Assembly (NCBI GenBank): GCA_046329435.1
Contig: JAXLUR010000007.1
Location: 310,001-374,000 of the forward strand
From: M3007 sp046329435
Lineage (GTDB): Bacteria > Bacteroidota > Bacteroidia > Chitinophagales > Saprospiraceae
DNA length: 64,000 bases
Direction of reading: 5' to 3'
The translations under genes and the position numbers were made by a program. This document shows, piece after piece, positions 17,373-25,806 of this stretch. Positions within the stretch are counted from its first letter, which is position 1. Each line of letters opens with the position of its first letter. Under the pieces are notes generated by a model. It saw nothing but the letters and a program-made list of their open reading frames with translations. It was not told the DNA's origin and did not search any database.

Positions 17373-19052
17373 ATGAGCAGATTGGCAACACTAGTCCAGG
17401 ATCTGAAATCCCTGATCGGAGAAGGAATCGAGCCCGCGCTCAAATTCCTCGAACAAATCCTTTCGCCGGGATCAGATAATTACAACGACTTTATCCAGAT
17501 CAAAGGGCGCTACAACAGCCTTCAGCGGGAGCTCCTGCTGGGTACGCTTGATCAGGCGACCTACGAGAAAGCCCGTGGCGGTATCAGCCAGTCGTTGCTT
17601 ATCCTGGCCGATACCTTGAAGGAAGATGATCTGAAATCTGAGGCGGGCACGTCTGCGCCTTCTTCCGAAAAACGCGGCGAAATTCTCTACCGGATTCCCG
17701 ACCGCATGCAGGTCGGGCACGAGGAAAAGTGCATCGTGCGACTTGCCTGGCTGATGGATCAATTGCTGCGCGACTGGGAAAAATCGGAGACAGATGTGGT
17801 CAAAAACATCCGGATGGCCGAAGTCATGGGGGTTGTCTTGCTCAATGTGGACGAAAAAAATCCCTTTGCCATCCGCACCGTGACCGAGCCGGTACAGTTT
17901 GTGGACAAAGACGATTACACCGAGTGGCTTTTTTATGTCAAACCGCTGATTGTCGGCTCTTTTCCGCTTTTGCTGAGGGTCTCTGTGATCGAGATGATCA
18001 ACGGCAAAGAGTATAAAAAGGACATTGTGCTCGAAGAGCAGATCATGGTGGTGAACGAGGAGGTTCCTCCGGCTGAAAATTTTAAAAAGGCCGACGAGAG
18101 CCTCGTCGCCGGAAGCACCGAAGGCGCCCGCGCTGCTTCCCCGGAATCGCCGGCCGAAGAAGGGGATACATCGGTCAAGGTCAAGCGCAATGCCGGAAAA
18201 TGGCTGGGCATTGCCCTGAGCACGGTTGCGCTGGCTACCATCGGGGTGTTTGTCGGGTTGCCTTACTACCGCGAGGAACAGGCCTGGCGCGGGGCTGTGA
18301 AAGGCGGACAAAAAAGAGACTACGAAATCTTCCTGTCGCAATACCCCGACGGCCGCCACCGGCAAGACGCTTTGGACTCGCTCCTGCGTTTTCAAACCGT
18401 GGCTCCTGATACGTTACCGTCCGCGCCGGTCGAGCCGCCCCCGGTCGATACCGACACAACGCCGGCGACACCCGTGGAGGACAACAAGCCCGCGCCGTCT
18501 CCGACTTCGCCGCAGACACAGCACCGGCCGCGGCCTGCCCCGACGCCTGCACCCAACAACCCGACACCCAGGCCGACGCCTGTTCCCCCGCGCCCTGCAA
18601 ACCCGGGCCCTTCAACGAGCCCCATCCCGGTGCTGAGCGGTCAGGTTACGCCCTTCGACATGTCGCCTTTTTCAGTCGTGAACGACCCCGCCACAACCAT
18701 TGAAATCAAATTCATGGAATACAATGAAAAGGGGCAGTCGCGCGCAACCGTGTTTTTTAAAGGCAAATGGACCCTCAAACAAGGGCAGGAGGTAACTTTT
18801 TTGATGGATAAAGGCCGGCAGGTCAAAACCCACCTGGCCTACGTAGCCCAGAGCGCCAACAAATCGGAAGGCGCCACGGGGTATTTTTTCATGGAGAAAA
18901 AGGACCTGGAACTGCTGGCCGATCGCGGGGTGAATTCCATTCGTTTTCAGGATTTTAAAAATCCGGGACTCAACGGCTACAACCTGAGCGATGGCGGGCG
19001 TCGCGAATTGCGGCAAAAAGCAAAACGCGCCTACCAGAAGATGCGAAACTGA
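17373..19052 (+). CDS. Membrane protein with EAD11-like N-terminal domain
   Basis: 559 residues. About 8-85 form a helical domain with the pattern F-I-Q-(I/L)-K-x-R-Y-N-x-L ... G-T-(L/I)-D-x-x-x-Y-E-K ... L-L-I-L-A-D, which resembles effector-associated domain 11, an adaptor found in bacterial NTP-dependent conflict and signalling systems. About 102-232 form a beta-sandwich-like domain (ILYRIPDRMQVG, EKCIVRLAW, DDYTEWLFYVKPL, FPLLLRVSVIE). One membrane segment lies at about 277-297, then a short helical motif of the type seen in TPR-like repeats (AWRGAVKGG, YEIFLSQYPDGRH), a proline-rich linker (350-420) and a C-terminal domain of ~140 residues. The N-terminal part should be cytoplasmic. No caspase, TIR or NTPase partner lies beside it. 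The EAD assignment is from pattern memory and needs a profile search. Confidence 0.7.
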   Translation: MSRLATLVQDLKSLIGEGIEPALKFLEQILSPGSDNYNDFIQIKGRYNSLQRELLLGTLDQATYEKARGGISQSLLILADTLKEDDLKSEAGTSAPSSEKRGEILYRIPDRMQVGHEEKCIVRLAWLMDQLLRDWEKSETDVVKNIRMAEVMGVVLLNVDEKNPFAIRTVTEPVQFVDKDDYTEWLFYVKPLIVGSFPLLLRVSVIEMINGKEYKKDIVLEEQIMVVNEEVPPAENFKKADESLVAGSTEGARAASPESPAEEGDTSVKVKRNAGKWLGIALSTVALATIGVFVGLPYYREEQAWRGAVKGGQKRDYEIFLSQYPDGRHRQDALDSLLRFQTVAPDTLPSAPVEPPPVDTDTTPATPVEDNKPAPSPTSPQTQHRPRPAPTPAPNNPTPRPTPVPPRPANPGPSTSPIPVLSGQVTPFDMSPFSVVNDPATTIEIKFMEYNEKGQSRATVFFKGKWTLKQGQEVTFLMDKGRQVKTHLAYVAQSANKSEGATGYFFMEKKDLELLADRGVNSIRFQDFKNPGLNGYNLSDGGRRELRQKAKRAYQKMRN

Positions 19053-19070
19053 AATCAGTTCCTGTCTTAC

Positions 19071-20408
19071 TCAGGGTATCCGCATCAGTTTGACCCGGGT
19101 TGTTCGGCCCTCCGCATCGAGCAAATGAAGGCAATACAGGCCGGGCGGCCAGTCGCGTCCATCGACCGTGAGGCGGCTTTCCTGTAAATCAGCCTTCACC
19201 CAGACCACCGCCCCCGACGCATTCAGCACTGCGGCGCGCAGGGGGGTAAAGCCGGTTTCGATGAGCCAGCTGCCGGCGCTCGGGTTAGGAGCCACCTGCG
19301 GCGCCGCGATCGCGGGTTCACTGCTGCCGCTTGCAGAGCATTCCAGCGCATTGAGCCGTGCCCATAGCTGGTTGTCAAAACCGATCGGAACCTGATTGCC
19401 GCCCGGGCCGGTAATATTTGCGGCATTGCCCTGACGCACTACCACCCATCCTTTCGAGGGTACGACGTGAATTTTCTGGTCGTTTTTGCCCAACGCCGCA
19501 AACATGTCGGTCGGCGCATTGGGAATCATCGGGCCGGGAAGTACGAGTTGCAGGCCCGGAAGCATGAAACTTTCCTGTCCGTTGAGCCACCACAGGTAGC
19601 CGTAACTTTTGTTCAGATTCTGCGAACTGTGCGTCATGGCATTGAAATAGGCCTGGTCGTGCAGCAACGTGTCGCCGTCCCAAACGCCATGCGCCTGAAT
19701 CAGCAGCCCGAACCGCGCCATGTCGCGAGCGCGGCCGTACATCACGTCGTTGACCCACAATCCTTTCATGCCGGTGCGGTCGAGCAGCCGGGTTTTGGTA
19801 AACTGGTTGATGGTTTGGCCGCTGGCCGCGGCAATCACATCTTGCAGGAGGCGGTAAGCGCCGGTATGATAGGCCCAGCGCGTGCCGGGCGGCGCGAGGT
19901 ACTGGAGACAGGAGGGGTCGGTACAATTGTTCGGGTCGGGGTCGGCGGTAGCGGGCGTATCGTCGAGGCCGGTGGTCATGGTCAGTTGATGCCGCAGGGT
20001 AATGGCGGCTTCCTGCGCCGGCGTGCAGGAGGTCCAGCCGGCGCCCAGGTAATCGGCGCTCGGGTCGTCGATGTCGAGCAATCCCTCTTCCTGCGCCTGC
20101 CCTACCAGAAAGGCGGTCAGCGATTTGCCGGCCGAAGCCCAGTACCAGATGGAGTCCTGTACATAGGCGCCGAAATATTTTTCCAGTACGATCTTGCCAT
20201 CTTTCAGGAGCAGGAAGGATTTGGTATTGTTGGCTTCCAGAAACTGATACAGGCTGTCGATTTGCTCGGGGCAAAAACCGAGCGCCGAGGGCGGCGTGGC
20301 GCTCCAGGTATTGCCGGTTTTGGGCGGAAAATACAAGGGGCCGGACTGGGCGAACAGCACTGTTTTGAACAGCAGTGCCAGCGAAAATGTAAACAGTGAA
20401 CGGGACAT
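19071..20408 (-). CDS. T9SS-secreted serine hydrolase (class C beta-lactamase-like)
   Basis: 445 residues from the ATG that opens the signal peptide (MSRSLFTFSLALLF; cleaved near FAQS). The catalytic Ser-x-x-Lys is SAGK at about 92-95 in WYWASAGKSLTAF, as in class C beta-lactamases and esterase/penicillin-binding relatives; LTMTTGLDD and YHTGAYRLLQ follow as in that family. The C-terminus is a T9SS sorting domain (APNPSAGSWLIE, WPPGLYCLHLL). The product is likely a surface esterase or peptidase; the substrate is unknown. The longer open frame upstream lacks signal features. It is transcribed towards the EAD-like gene. Confidence 0.88.
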   Translation of the reverse strand: MSRSLFTFSLALLFKTVLFAQSGPLYFPPKTGNTWSATPPSALGFCPEQIDSLYQFLEANNTKSFLLLKDGKIVLEKYFGAYVQDSIWYWASAGKSLTAFLVGQAQEEGLLDIDDPSADYLGAGWTSCTPAQEAAITLRHQLTMTTGLDDTPATADPDPNNCTDPSCLQYLAPPGTRWAYHTGAYRLLQDVIAAASGQTINQFTKTRLLDRTGMKGLWVNDVMYGRARDMARFGLLIQAHGVWDGDTLLHDQAYFNAMTHSSQNLNKSYGYLWWLNGQESFMLPGLQLVLPGPMIPNAPTDMFAALGKNDQKIHVVPSKGWVVVRQGNAANITGPGGNQVPIGFDNQLWARLNALECSASGSSEPAIAAPQVAPNPSAGSWLIETGFTPLRAAVLNASGAVVWVKADLQESRLTVDGRDWPPGLYCLHLLDAEGRTTRVKLMRIP

Positions 20409-20509
20409 GAGATGCAGAAGTTTTAGCGATGCTGAGACTGGGAATCCGCGGCGAAGTTTAGCCGGCAAGGAGATAATTTTTCGGGTCAGGCTGTTTATAA
20501 GCCATTAAA

Positions 20510-20541
20510 AAAGCCCGGCAACCCATTGGTTGCCAGGCTTT
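20510..20541 (-). terminator. Intrinsic terminator after the adenylate cyclase
   Basis: On the minus strand AAAGCCTGGCAACC pairs with GGTTGCCGGGCTTT (one mismatch) and is followed by TTT. It lies about 150 bases beyond the cyclase stop. Confidence 0.75.
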
Positions 20542-20684
20542 ATCCATTTTTTTCAACTATTTTGGGAATACCCGTACAGGTTAGTTTAGTTCTTCAAGAC
20601 GGATCAACAACAGATGTTGTTGACGCTACAAAATTACGGGTTTCTCGCCAGTTGTTCCTTAGAACGGAATTAGAATGCAGTTGT

Positions 20685-22217
20685 TCAGTTTTCAACGAAA
20701 TACATGTCAATTTCGCCCTTGTTTTTGGCCGGAATCTTGCCCCTGTATTTGCAGGGAACAAAGTTTTTGACCACTTCGTAGGCTTCGCCGGAAATATTGA
20801 TCCGGCCGCCTTCGCTGGCTTGCTCGATGCGTGCGGCGATGTTGACGGTGTCGCCCCAGATGTCGAAAGCAAATTTTTTGGAGCCGACAACCCCGGCGAC
20901 CACCGGTCCGCGGTGAATCCCGATACGCGCATCGAAACGGGGCAAGCCCCTGGCTTGCCGTTTGGCGTTCCAGTCGGCCAGCCAGGCTTGCATGGCACGC
21001 GCCGCGTCCACCATGTTGCGCAGGTGGTTGTCATTGCTGTCGGGAATGCCTCCGGCGCACATGTACGCGTCGCCGATGGTTTTGATTTTTTCCAGACCGA
21101 ATTGAGCGACGATTTCGTCGAAGGCCTGGAAGCAGGTGTCGAGTTCGGTGACGAGTTGTTGCGGGCTGAGTTGCTCCGCAATTTTGCTGAACCCCACGAA
21201 ATCGGCGAACAGCACGCTGACGTCTTCAAAATAGCGGGCATTGGTGCGTCCCATTTTTTTCAATTCGTCGGCTACAAGGGCGGGCAGCACGTTGAGCAGC
21301 AGGTTTTCGGAGCGTTGTTGCTCTTCCCGAATGATGTTGTTTTTCTCTGCCAGGATGCGGGCGTTTTGCCGGGCGCGAACGAAACCGAATGCCGCCCCGC
21401 TTGCCACGAGCAACAAAATGCCCATGATGGCGTAGTTGAACCGGCGGTTGCTATCGGCTTCGCGCAGCACGAGGTTCCAGTTGCTCAGCGACATGGAGTC
21501 CAGTTTGCTGCGGTAGGAGAGCGAGTCGATCATTTGACGGGTCTGGAGCAGCAGGAGCTCGTTTTTCATTTGCGTTTCGGTCATCTCGCTGATGGCGGCT
21601 TCCTTGGCGGCGAGTTGAGCCTGGAGTTCCTTGCTTTCCTCGAGGAGTTTTTGTTCGCGGTCGTCGGTCGAAGCAATCAGATTCGACCCGGAAAATCCGG
21701 ACGGACCAGCGTTGTTGGCATGCGGGCGATCTCCGTTCTTGAGTTGGTCGATTCGCCCGTCCAGTTCAACGACTTCGCCGTTGCGGCCGGCGCGCAGGGC
21801 CAGGGAGCGCAGGTTTTCGAGGTTGTCGAGGGCCAGCGCCCGATTGTTGATGCCGGCTTCGCGAAGGACGTCGGCGCTCTGTCGGAATTTGGGCGCGGCG
21901 CGTTCCTTGTTGCCGAAAAGGCCGCCCCGTTTGTCGGCTTTCATCAAAGCTTTGCCCTGCAGGTTGAGGGCCAGGGCGCGTTGCTCGGGGCGTTTCAGGC
22001 GACGGGCCATATCGGCCGTGTTTTCAGCCCATTCGATGGCTTTCTCCGTGTTGCCGGCGCTCAGGTACGCATTGGCAACAATCAGCATTTTGTCTACCCG
22101 CGCGGGGCCGGAGGTGCCATTGGCCTCGTTTTCCAGATCAATGATGGAGGGCGTTTGTGCAATAAGGATCTGCTGTACGGCAAGTAAAAAGACAAGGGAG
22201 ACGAGAGTTGATTTCAT
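20685..22217 (-). CDS. Class III adenylate cyclase with sensor N-terminus
   Basis: 510 residues. The protein starts with a signal peptide (MKSTLVSLVFLLAVQQILIA), then a helical TPR-like region (about 40-160) and a coiled coil (about 185-250), presumably periplasmic. One membrane segment (about 260-281) leads to a cytoplasmic helix and the class III cyclase domain (330-510). Metal-binding Asp are D339 (LFADFVGFS) and D383 (IGDAYM); the ATP-selecting pair is K379 (EKIKTIG) and D452 (FDIWGD); the transition-state Asn and Arg are N459 and R463 (VNIAAR). All catalytic positions are present, so it should make cAMP from ATP in response to an envelope signal. The frame is open further upstream but the chosen ATG gives the signal peptide. 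A terminator follows the gene. Confidence 0.9.
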   Translation of the reverse strand: MKSTLVSLVFLLAVQQILIAQTPSIIDLENEANGTSGPARVDKMLIVANAYLSAGNTEKAIEWAENTADMARRLKRPEQRALALNLQGKALMKADKRGGLFGNKERAAPKFRQSADVLREAGINNRALALDNLENLRSLALRAGRNGEVVELDGRIDQLKNGDRPHANNAGPSGFSGSNLIASTDDREQKLLEESKELQAQLAAKEAAISEMTETQMKNELLLLQTRQMIDSLSYRSKLDSMSLSNWNLVLREADSNRRFNYAIMGILLLVASGAAFGFVRARQNARILAEKNNIIREEQQRSENLLLNVLPALVADELKKMGRTNARYFEDVSVLFADFVGFSKIAEQLSPQQLVTELDTCFQAFDEIVAQFGLEKIKTIGDAYMCAGGIPDSNDNHLRNMVDAARAMQAWLADWNAKRQARGLPRFDARIGIHRGPVVAGVVGSKKFAFDIWGDTVNIAARIEQASEGGRINISGEAYEVVKNFVPCKYRGKIPAKNKGEIDMYFVEN

Positions 22218-22424
22218 TGGATGAGATCGTACGGGTGGTATGCCGGATTTTAATGCGACGAAGGTAATTGTATGTATGTAGCAGGCATCCGGGATTTGCA
22301 TGTCTTGTCGAAAAAGGACTGTTTTTGACCAGGCATGAAAACAAACAACTTTATTTATTGATATGAAATTAATTAAAATGTAATCATTGCGAATATTCAG
22401 TAAAATGCAGGTATCGCCAGCCGG

Positions 22425-22432
22425 TAGCTTTG
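22425..22432 (+). promoter_or_regulatory. Predicted -7 element of the 22449 gene
   Basis: TAGCTTTG, full TAnnTTTG match, ending 16 bases before the ATG. Confidence 0.45.
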
Positions 22433-22448
22433 TTGCAAAAATGTTGCC

Positions 22449-23081
22449 ATGAAACAGTTGTTTCCTCTTCTTCTGGTTTTTTTCCTGCCCCTCAGCTCTG
22501 CCAGGGCCTGTCTGAAGTGGCATGCGCCATCCGAACGGGGCTGCGATACCTTGGTGTTTCAGGACGGTCGGCGGGTTGCTGCCTACATTGAAAAAATTAC
22601 GCGTGAAGAAATTGTTTATTCGCCCTGCGCTGATGCGGAAGAGCGCTCATTTGTGGTTGACAGAACGCAGGTCGCGGAGGTAAAAAGATTCAAGATGCCG
22701 CCCGGGCCGGCGGTTATCGCTGCAGCAACAAGGCAGAAAGAACCACTTGAAGAAAGTATTGTATTCCAACGTGTTGAGCCCGAGCCGGACGCTGAATGGC
22801 TGGTTGACTCCTCGGTTATACTGGGCATTATTTCAATCGTCCTTTTATTGACCGTGATTGGCGCGCTGGCAAGCCCGATACTGGGGCTGATCTCGATCTC
22901 TCGTGCGTCGAAAGCCCTGCGTTTACTCAAAAAACTGCCGGGGAAAAGGCGGCTTATACGGCGGGCCAAACTCGCTATCTTTTTGTCTGCTCTCGCGATA
23001 GCAGGTTTTATTGCCTTGCTGGTTACCTTCTTCTCCATGCTGAGCAGTCTGAACGGCCTGAATATCTTTCCCCATCCCTGA
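22449..23081 (+). CDS. Small secreted/membrane protein of unknown function
   Basis: 210 residues. The signal peptide (MKQLFPLLLVFFLPLSSARA) is followed by a periplasmic stretch of about 90 residues with three Cys, including a short beta-strand-like region (DTLVFQDGRRVAAYIEKIT). Two membrane segments come next, at about 121-146 (VILGIISIVLLLTVIGALASPILGL in part) and 175-197, joined by a basic segment (KALRLLKKLPGKRRLIRR). The last part resembles small DUF4190-type membrane proteins in layout, but I do not claim that family. It is transcribed away from the adenylate cyclase, with 231 bases between the two starts. Confidence 0.7.
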   Translation: MKQLFPLLLVFFLPLSSARACLKWHAPSERGCDTLVFQDGRRVAAYIEKITREEIVYSPCADAEERSFVVDRTQVAEVKRFKMPPGPAVIAAATRQKEPLEESIVFQRVEPEPDAEWLVDSSVILGIISIVLLLTVIGALASPILGLISISRASKALRLLKKLPGKRRLIRRAKLAIFLSALAIAGFIALLVTFFSMLSSLNGLNIFPHP

Positions 23082-23105
23082 AAAACGACGGCACAACGTT
23101 GTGTC

Positions 23106-25547
23106 TCACACCGGATCTACATCCACGGCGACTTGCACCTGCCCGAACCCTTTTTCACCAATGACGATCTCGGTAGCAGACCTGATCAGGTTTTTGGACC
23201 ACGACAGCACGCGTGCGTCTTTTTCCAGTTTGAGCAAAATGTCTTGCCCGTACAAGCCGCGCAAGCGCGAAACGGGGGGCTGCACGGGCCCCAGCACTCT
23301 TTCACCGAGTTTTTCCCTTAAAATCCGGGCAAAGAGTATGGCTGCCGACTGCACGGTTTTTTCCTCCTTGTGTCGCAGGGTCAGCTGAATCATCCGGACA
23401 AACGGCGGGTAGTTGAATTCCCTGCGTTCTGCCAGTTCGCGTCGGAGGTGGCCGGCAAAATCGCCGTTCAATACTTCCTGAAGTACCGGATGGGTTGGGT
23501 TGTATGCCTGAAGCAACACTCGTCCCCGTTTGTTCTTCCGGCCCGCCCGCCCGGCCACCTGCGTCAGTAGCTGGTAGGCGCGTTCGCCGGCGCGGAAGTC
23601 GGGAAAACGAACGAGTTGGTCGGCGCCGAGCACTCCGACCAGTCCGACATTTTCGAAATCGAGCCCTTTGGTCACCATTTGGGTGCCTACCAGGATGTCG
23701 AGTTCTTTTTCTTCAAAAGCCGCCAGCAGGGCGCCCAGACTGGTTTTGGAGCCGGCTGTATCGAGGTCGAGGCGCCCGATGCGGGCTTCGGGCAGCACGA
23801 GTTTAAGGTCGTCCTCGATTTTTTCGGTGCCGAAACCCAGCAGGGTGACTTTGCCGCTGCCGCAAGCCGGGCAAACTTTTACGGGTTCCTGCTGGTAGCC
23901 GCAGTAGTGGCACCGGAGGCGATCGCTGAATTTGTGGTAGGTCAGGCTCACGTCGCAATGGCGGCACTGAGCCGTCCAGCCGCACACCTGACACTCCATG
24001 ATAGGGGCGAATCCGCGGCGATTCTGGAAAAGGATGACCTGTTCGCCGTTGGCCAGGGCCGCCTGCAGGCTGTCGAGCAGAGTGTTGGAAAAGATGCCCT
24101 GCATGCGGCGGGTTTTGAGTTGGTCGCGCAGGTCGATGGTATCAATTTCCGGCATTTCCATACCGCCGAAACGCTCGCGAAGTTCCACCAGGCCGTATTT
24201 GCCGCTGCTGGCATTGAAATAGGTTTCGAGGGCCGGGGTGGCGGTGCCCAGCAGCACTTTGGCGCCATAGAGGCCGGCGAGGTAAATAGCCGTGTCGCGG
24301 GCGTGGTAGCGTGGTGCGGGGTCGTATTGTTTGAACGAGGGGTCGTGCTCTTCGTCGACGATGACGAGTTGCAGGTTTTGAAAAGGCAAAAACAAGCCGG
24401 AGCGCGCGCTCAGGATAACCGGCTGGCCGGCAGCGGCGTTGCGCCAGAGTTCGACGCGTTCGTGGTAATTGATTTTCGAATGATAAACTGCGATGTCACC
24501 ACCCAGCACCTTTTTCAAACGATTGATAATCTGGGTGGTAAGCGCGATTTCCGGCAAAAGGTACAGCACTTGCCCGCCTTGTCGCAGGGTTTGCTGGATG
24601 AGTTCCACATACACCCTGGTTTTGCCCGAGCCGGTGACGCCGTGCAGCAAGACCACGTTTTTTTCACGAAAATGCGCTTCGATTTCCTGCAAGGCCTTTT
24701 GCTGGTGCGGCGATAGTTCGCCGGCTTCTGCAAACTCGTCGTCGTAGCCGGCGACCCGGCTCACTTCACGTTCCAGGATTTCGAGAATGCCGTTTTTGAC
24801 CAGCGTATTCAGCGACGAAGGCGAGGCGCCGGCTTTTTTCAGCAGTTCGGAACGCCGTACGTGGGGCTGTTGTCTCGACAAATGGAGGTAAGCCAGCAGG
24901 GTTTCCATTTGTTTTTCCCGTTTTTCAAGGTCTGCCATCACCTCGCGGAGTTGCTCAGGCGCTGACCGGAAGGGTTCGGCGAGGCGAACAACCGTGATCA
25001 GGCGAGGGCGGTATTTTTCCTGCAGGTCTTCCCGCAAAAACAACAAGCCGCGGTTAAGCAGGCGCTGAATAACCGGAAAAACCGTCTTTTTGTTGAGGAT
25101 TTTGCGCACATCGTCGATAGAGACGGCGTTCTGGATTTGCAGGGCTTCGGCCACCAGGAATTCTTCATCGTCGAGCTCGCCAAAGTCGTCGCCGTATGAG
25201 GGGTTCAGTACGACTTTTGTCTCGCTGGTCAGTTTGAGGTGGCCCGGCATGGCGGCAGCCATCACTTCGCCGAGCGTGCAGCAATAATATTCGGAGAGCC
25301 AGTCCCACATTTTCAACTGTTGCGGGCTGACGACCGAGACCTCGTCGAGCACGGCCTGAATGCTTTTGACGCGATAATCGGGCTTTTCGTCGTGTACGCG
25401 TTCTACCAGACCGCTGTACAGTTTGCTGGGGCCGAACTGTACCTCCACGCGAATACCTTTCTGGACGTAGGCGGCCAGGCTGTCCGGCACCGCGTAGGTG
25501 TAAGTGCGTTTGGGCAGTGCAAGGGGCAGAATAACGTCGGCGTACAT
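23106..25547 (-). CDS. priA: Primosomal replication-restart helicase PriA
   Basis: 813 residues. PriA binds stalled or abandoned forks and reloads the replisome. The N-terminal DNA-binding domain (YADVILPLALPKRTYTYAVP) is followed by the helicase core: Walker A GVTGSGKT at about 303-310 and Walker B DEEH at 398-401. The zinc-binding cysteines follow as paired CxxC motifs (CQVCGWTAQCRHC, CHYCGY, CPACGSG), then the C-terminal motifs (GTQMVTKGLDFENVGLVGV, QVAGRAGR). The ATG giving MYADV is chosen because PriA proteins begin there; the longer frame adds eleven unconserved residues. It is divergent from infC. Confidence 0.96.
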   Translation of the reverse strand: MYADVILPLALPKRTYTYAVPDSLAAYVQKGIRVEVQFGPSKLYSGLVERVHDEKPDYRVKSIQAVLDEVSVVSPQQLKMWDWLSEYYCCTLGEVMAAAMPGHLKLTSETKVVLNPSYGDDFGELDDEEFLVAEALQIQNAVSIDDVRKILNKKTVFPVIQRLLNRGLLFLREDLQEKYRPRLITVVRLAEPFRSAPEQLREVMADLEKREKQMETLLAYLHLSRQQPHVRRSELLKKAGASPSSLNTLVKNGILEILEREVSRVAGYDDEFAEAGELSPHQQKALQEIEAHFREKNVVLLHGVTGSGKTRVYVELIQQTLRQGGQVLYLLPEIALTTQIINRLKKVLGGDIAVYHSKINYHERVELWRNAAAGQPVILSARSGLFLPFQNLQLVIVDEEHDPSFKQYDPAPRYHARDTAIYLAGLYGAKVLLGTATPALETYFNASSGKYGLVELRERFGGMEMPEIDTIDLRDQLKTRRMQGIFSNTLLDSLQAALANGEQVILFQNRRGFAPIMECQVCGWTAQCRHCDVSLTYHKFSDRLRCHYCGYQQEPVKVCPACGSGKVTLLGFGTEKIEDDLKLVLPEARIGRLDLDTAGSKTSLGALLAAFEEKELDILVGTQMVTKGLDFENVGLVGVLGADQLVRFPDFRAGERAYQLLTQVAGRAGRKNKRGRVLLQAYNPTHPVLQEVLNGDFAGHLRRELAERREFNYPPFVRMIQLTLRHKEEKTVQSAAILFARILREKLGERVLGPVQPPVSRLRGLYGQDILLKLEKDARVLSWSKNLIRSATEIVIGEKGFGQVQVAVDVDPV

Positions 25548-25591
25548 GCTCAATGAAAAAGGGGCGAATCCGTGCAGCAAATTTGAAACAA

Positions 25592-25607
25592 ATTATTTGC
25601 AAATAAT
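25592..25607. repeat. Perfect 16-base palindrome between priA and infC
   Basis: ATTATTTGCAAATAAT is identical to its own complement. It lies 45 bases from the priA start and about 100 bases upstream of the infC -7 element. A dimeric regulator site is possible; no regulator is identified. Confidence 0.55.
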
Positions 25608-25704
25608 GCCTGTTTTTTCTGCGCCCGGGACTGGGGGGATGGATGTTCCGGGAAGGCAGCAAAAAATTCTCGCTGAATGAACCTATAACATAAACGTTAA
25701 GTTT

Positions 25705-25712
25705 TACTTTTG
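25705..25712 (+). promoter_or_regulatory. Predicted -7 element of infC
   Basis: TACTTTTG, full TAnnTTTG match. Transcription from about 25718 would give a leader of about 90 bases before infC. Confidence 0.5.
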
Positions 25713-25728
25713 TGCAAACAAGAGCGCT

Positions 25729-25787
25729 GGGTACGCGGGTCTTTCCGGGTATCCACTTTTTTTTGCCCAGATTGGGCGGTATTTTTT
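25729..25787 (+). promoter_or_regulatory. Structured leader of infC with terminator-like hairpin
   Basis: First hairpin: GGGTAC (25729-25734) with GTATCC (25749-25754) plus an inner CGG/CCG. Second hairpin: GCCCA-GAT-TGGGC (25765-25777) followed by GGTATTTTTT. The second looks like an intrinsic terminator inside the leader, which would suit attenuation of this ribosomal operon. Pairing was done by eye. Confidence 0.4.
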
Positions 25788-25806
25788 AACAAAACAACTT
25801 GATTCA

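Noticed and set aside
20526..22187. 553-codon plus-strand frame over the adenylate cyclase
   Set aside because: It is the shadow of the cyclase, whose catalytic residues are all in place on the minus strand, and it would start within the cyclase terminator region.
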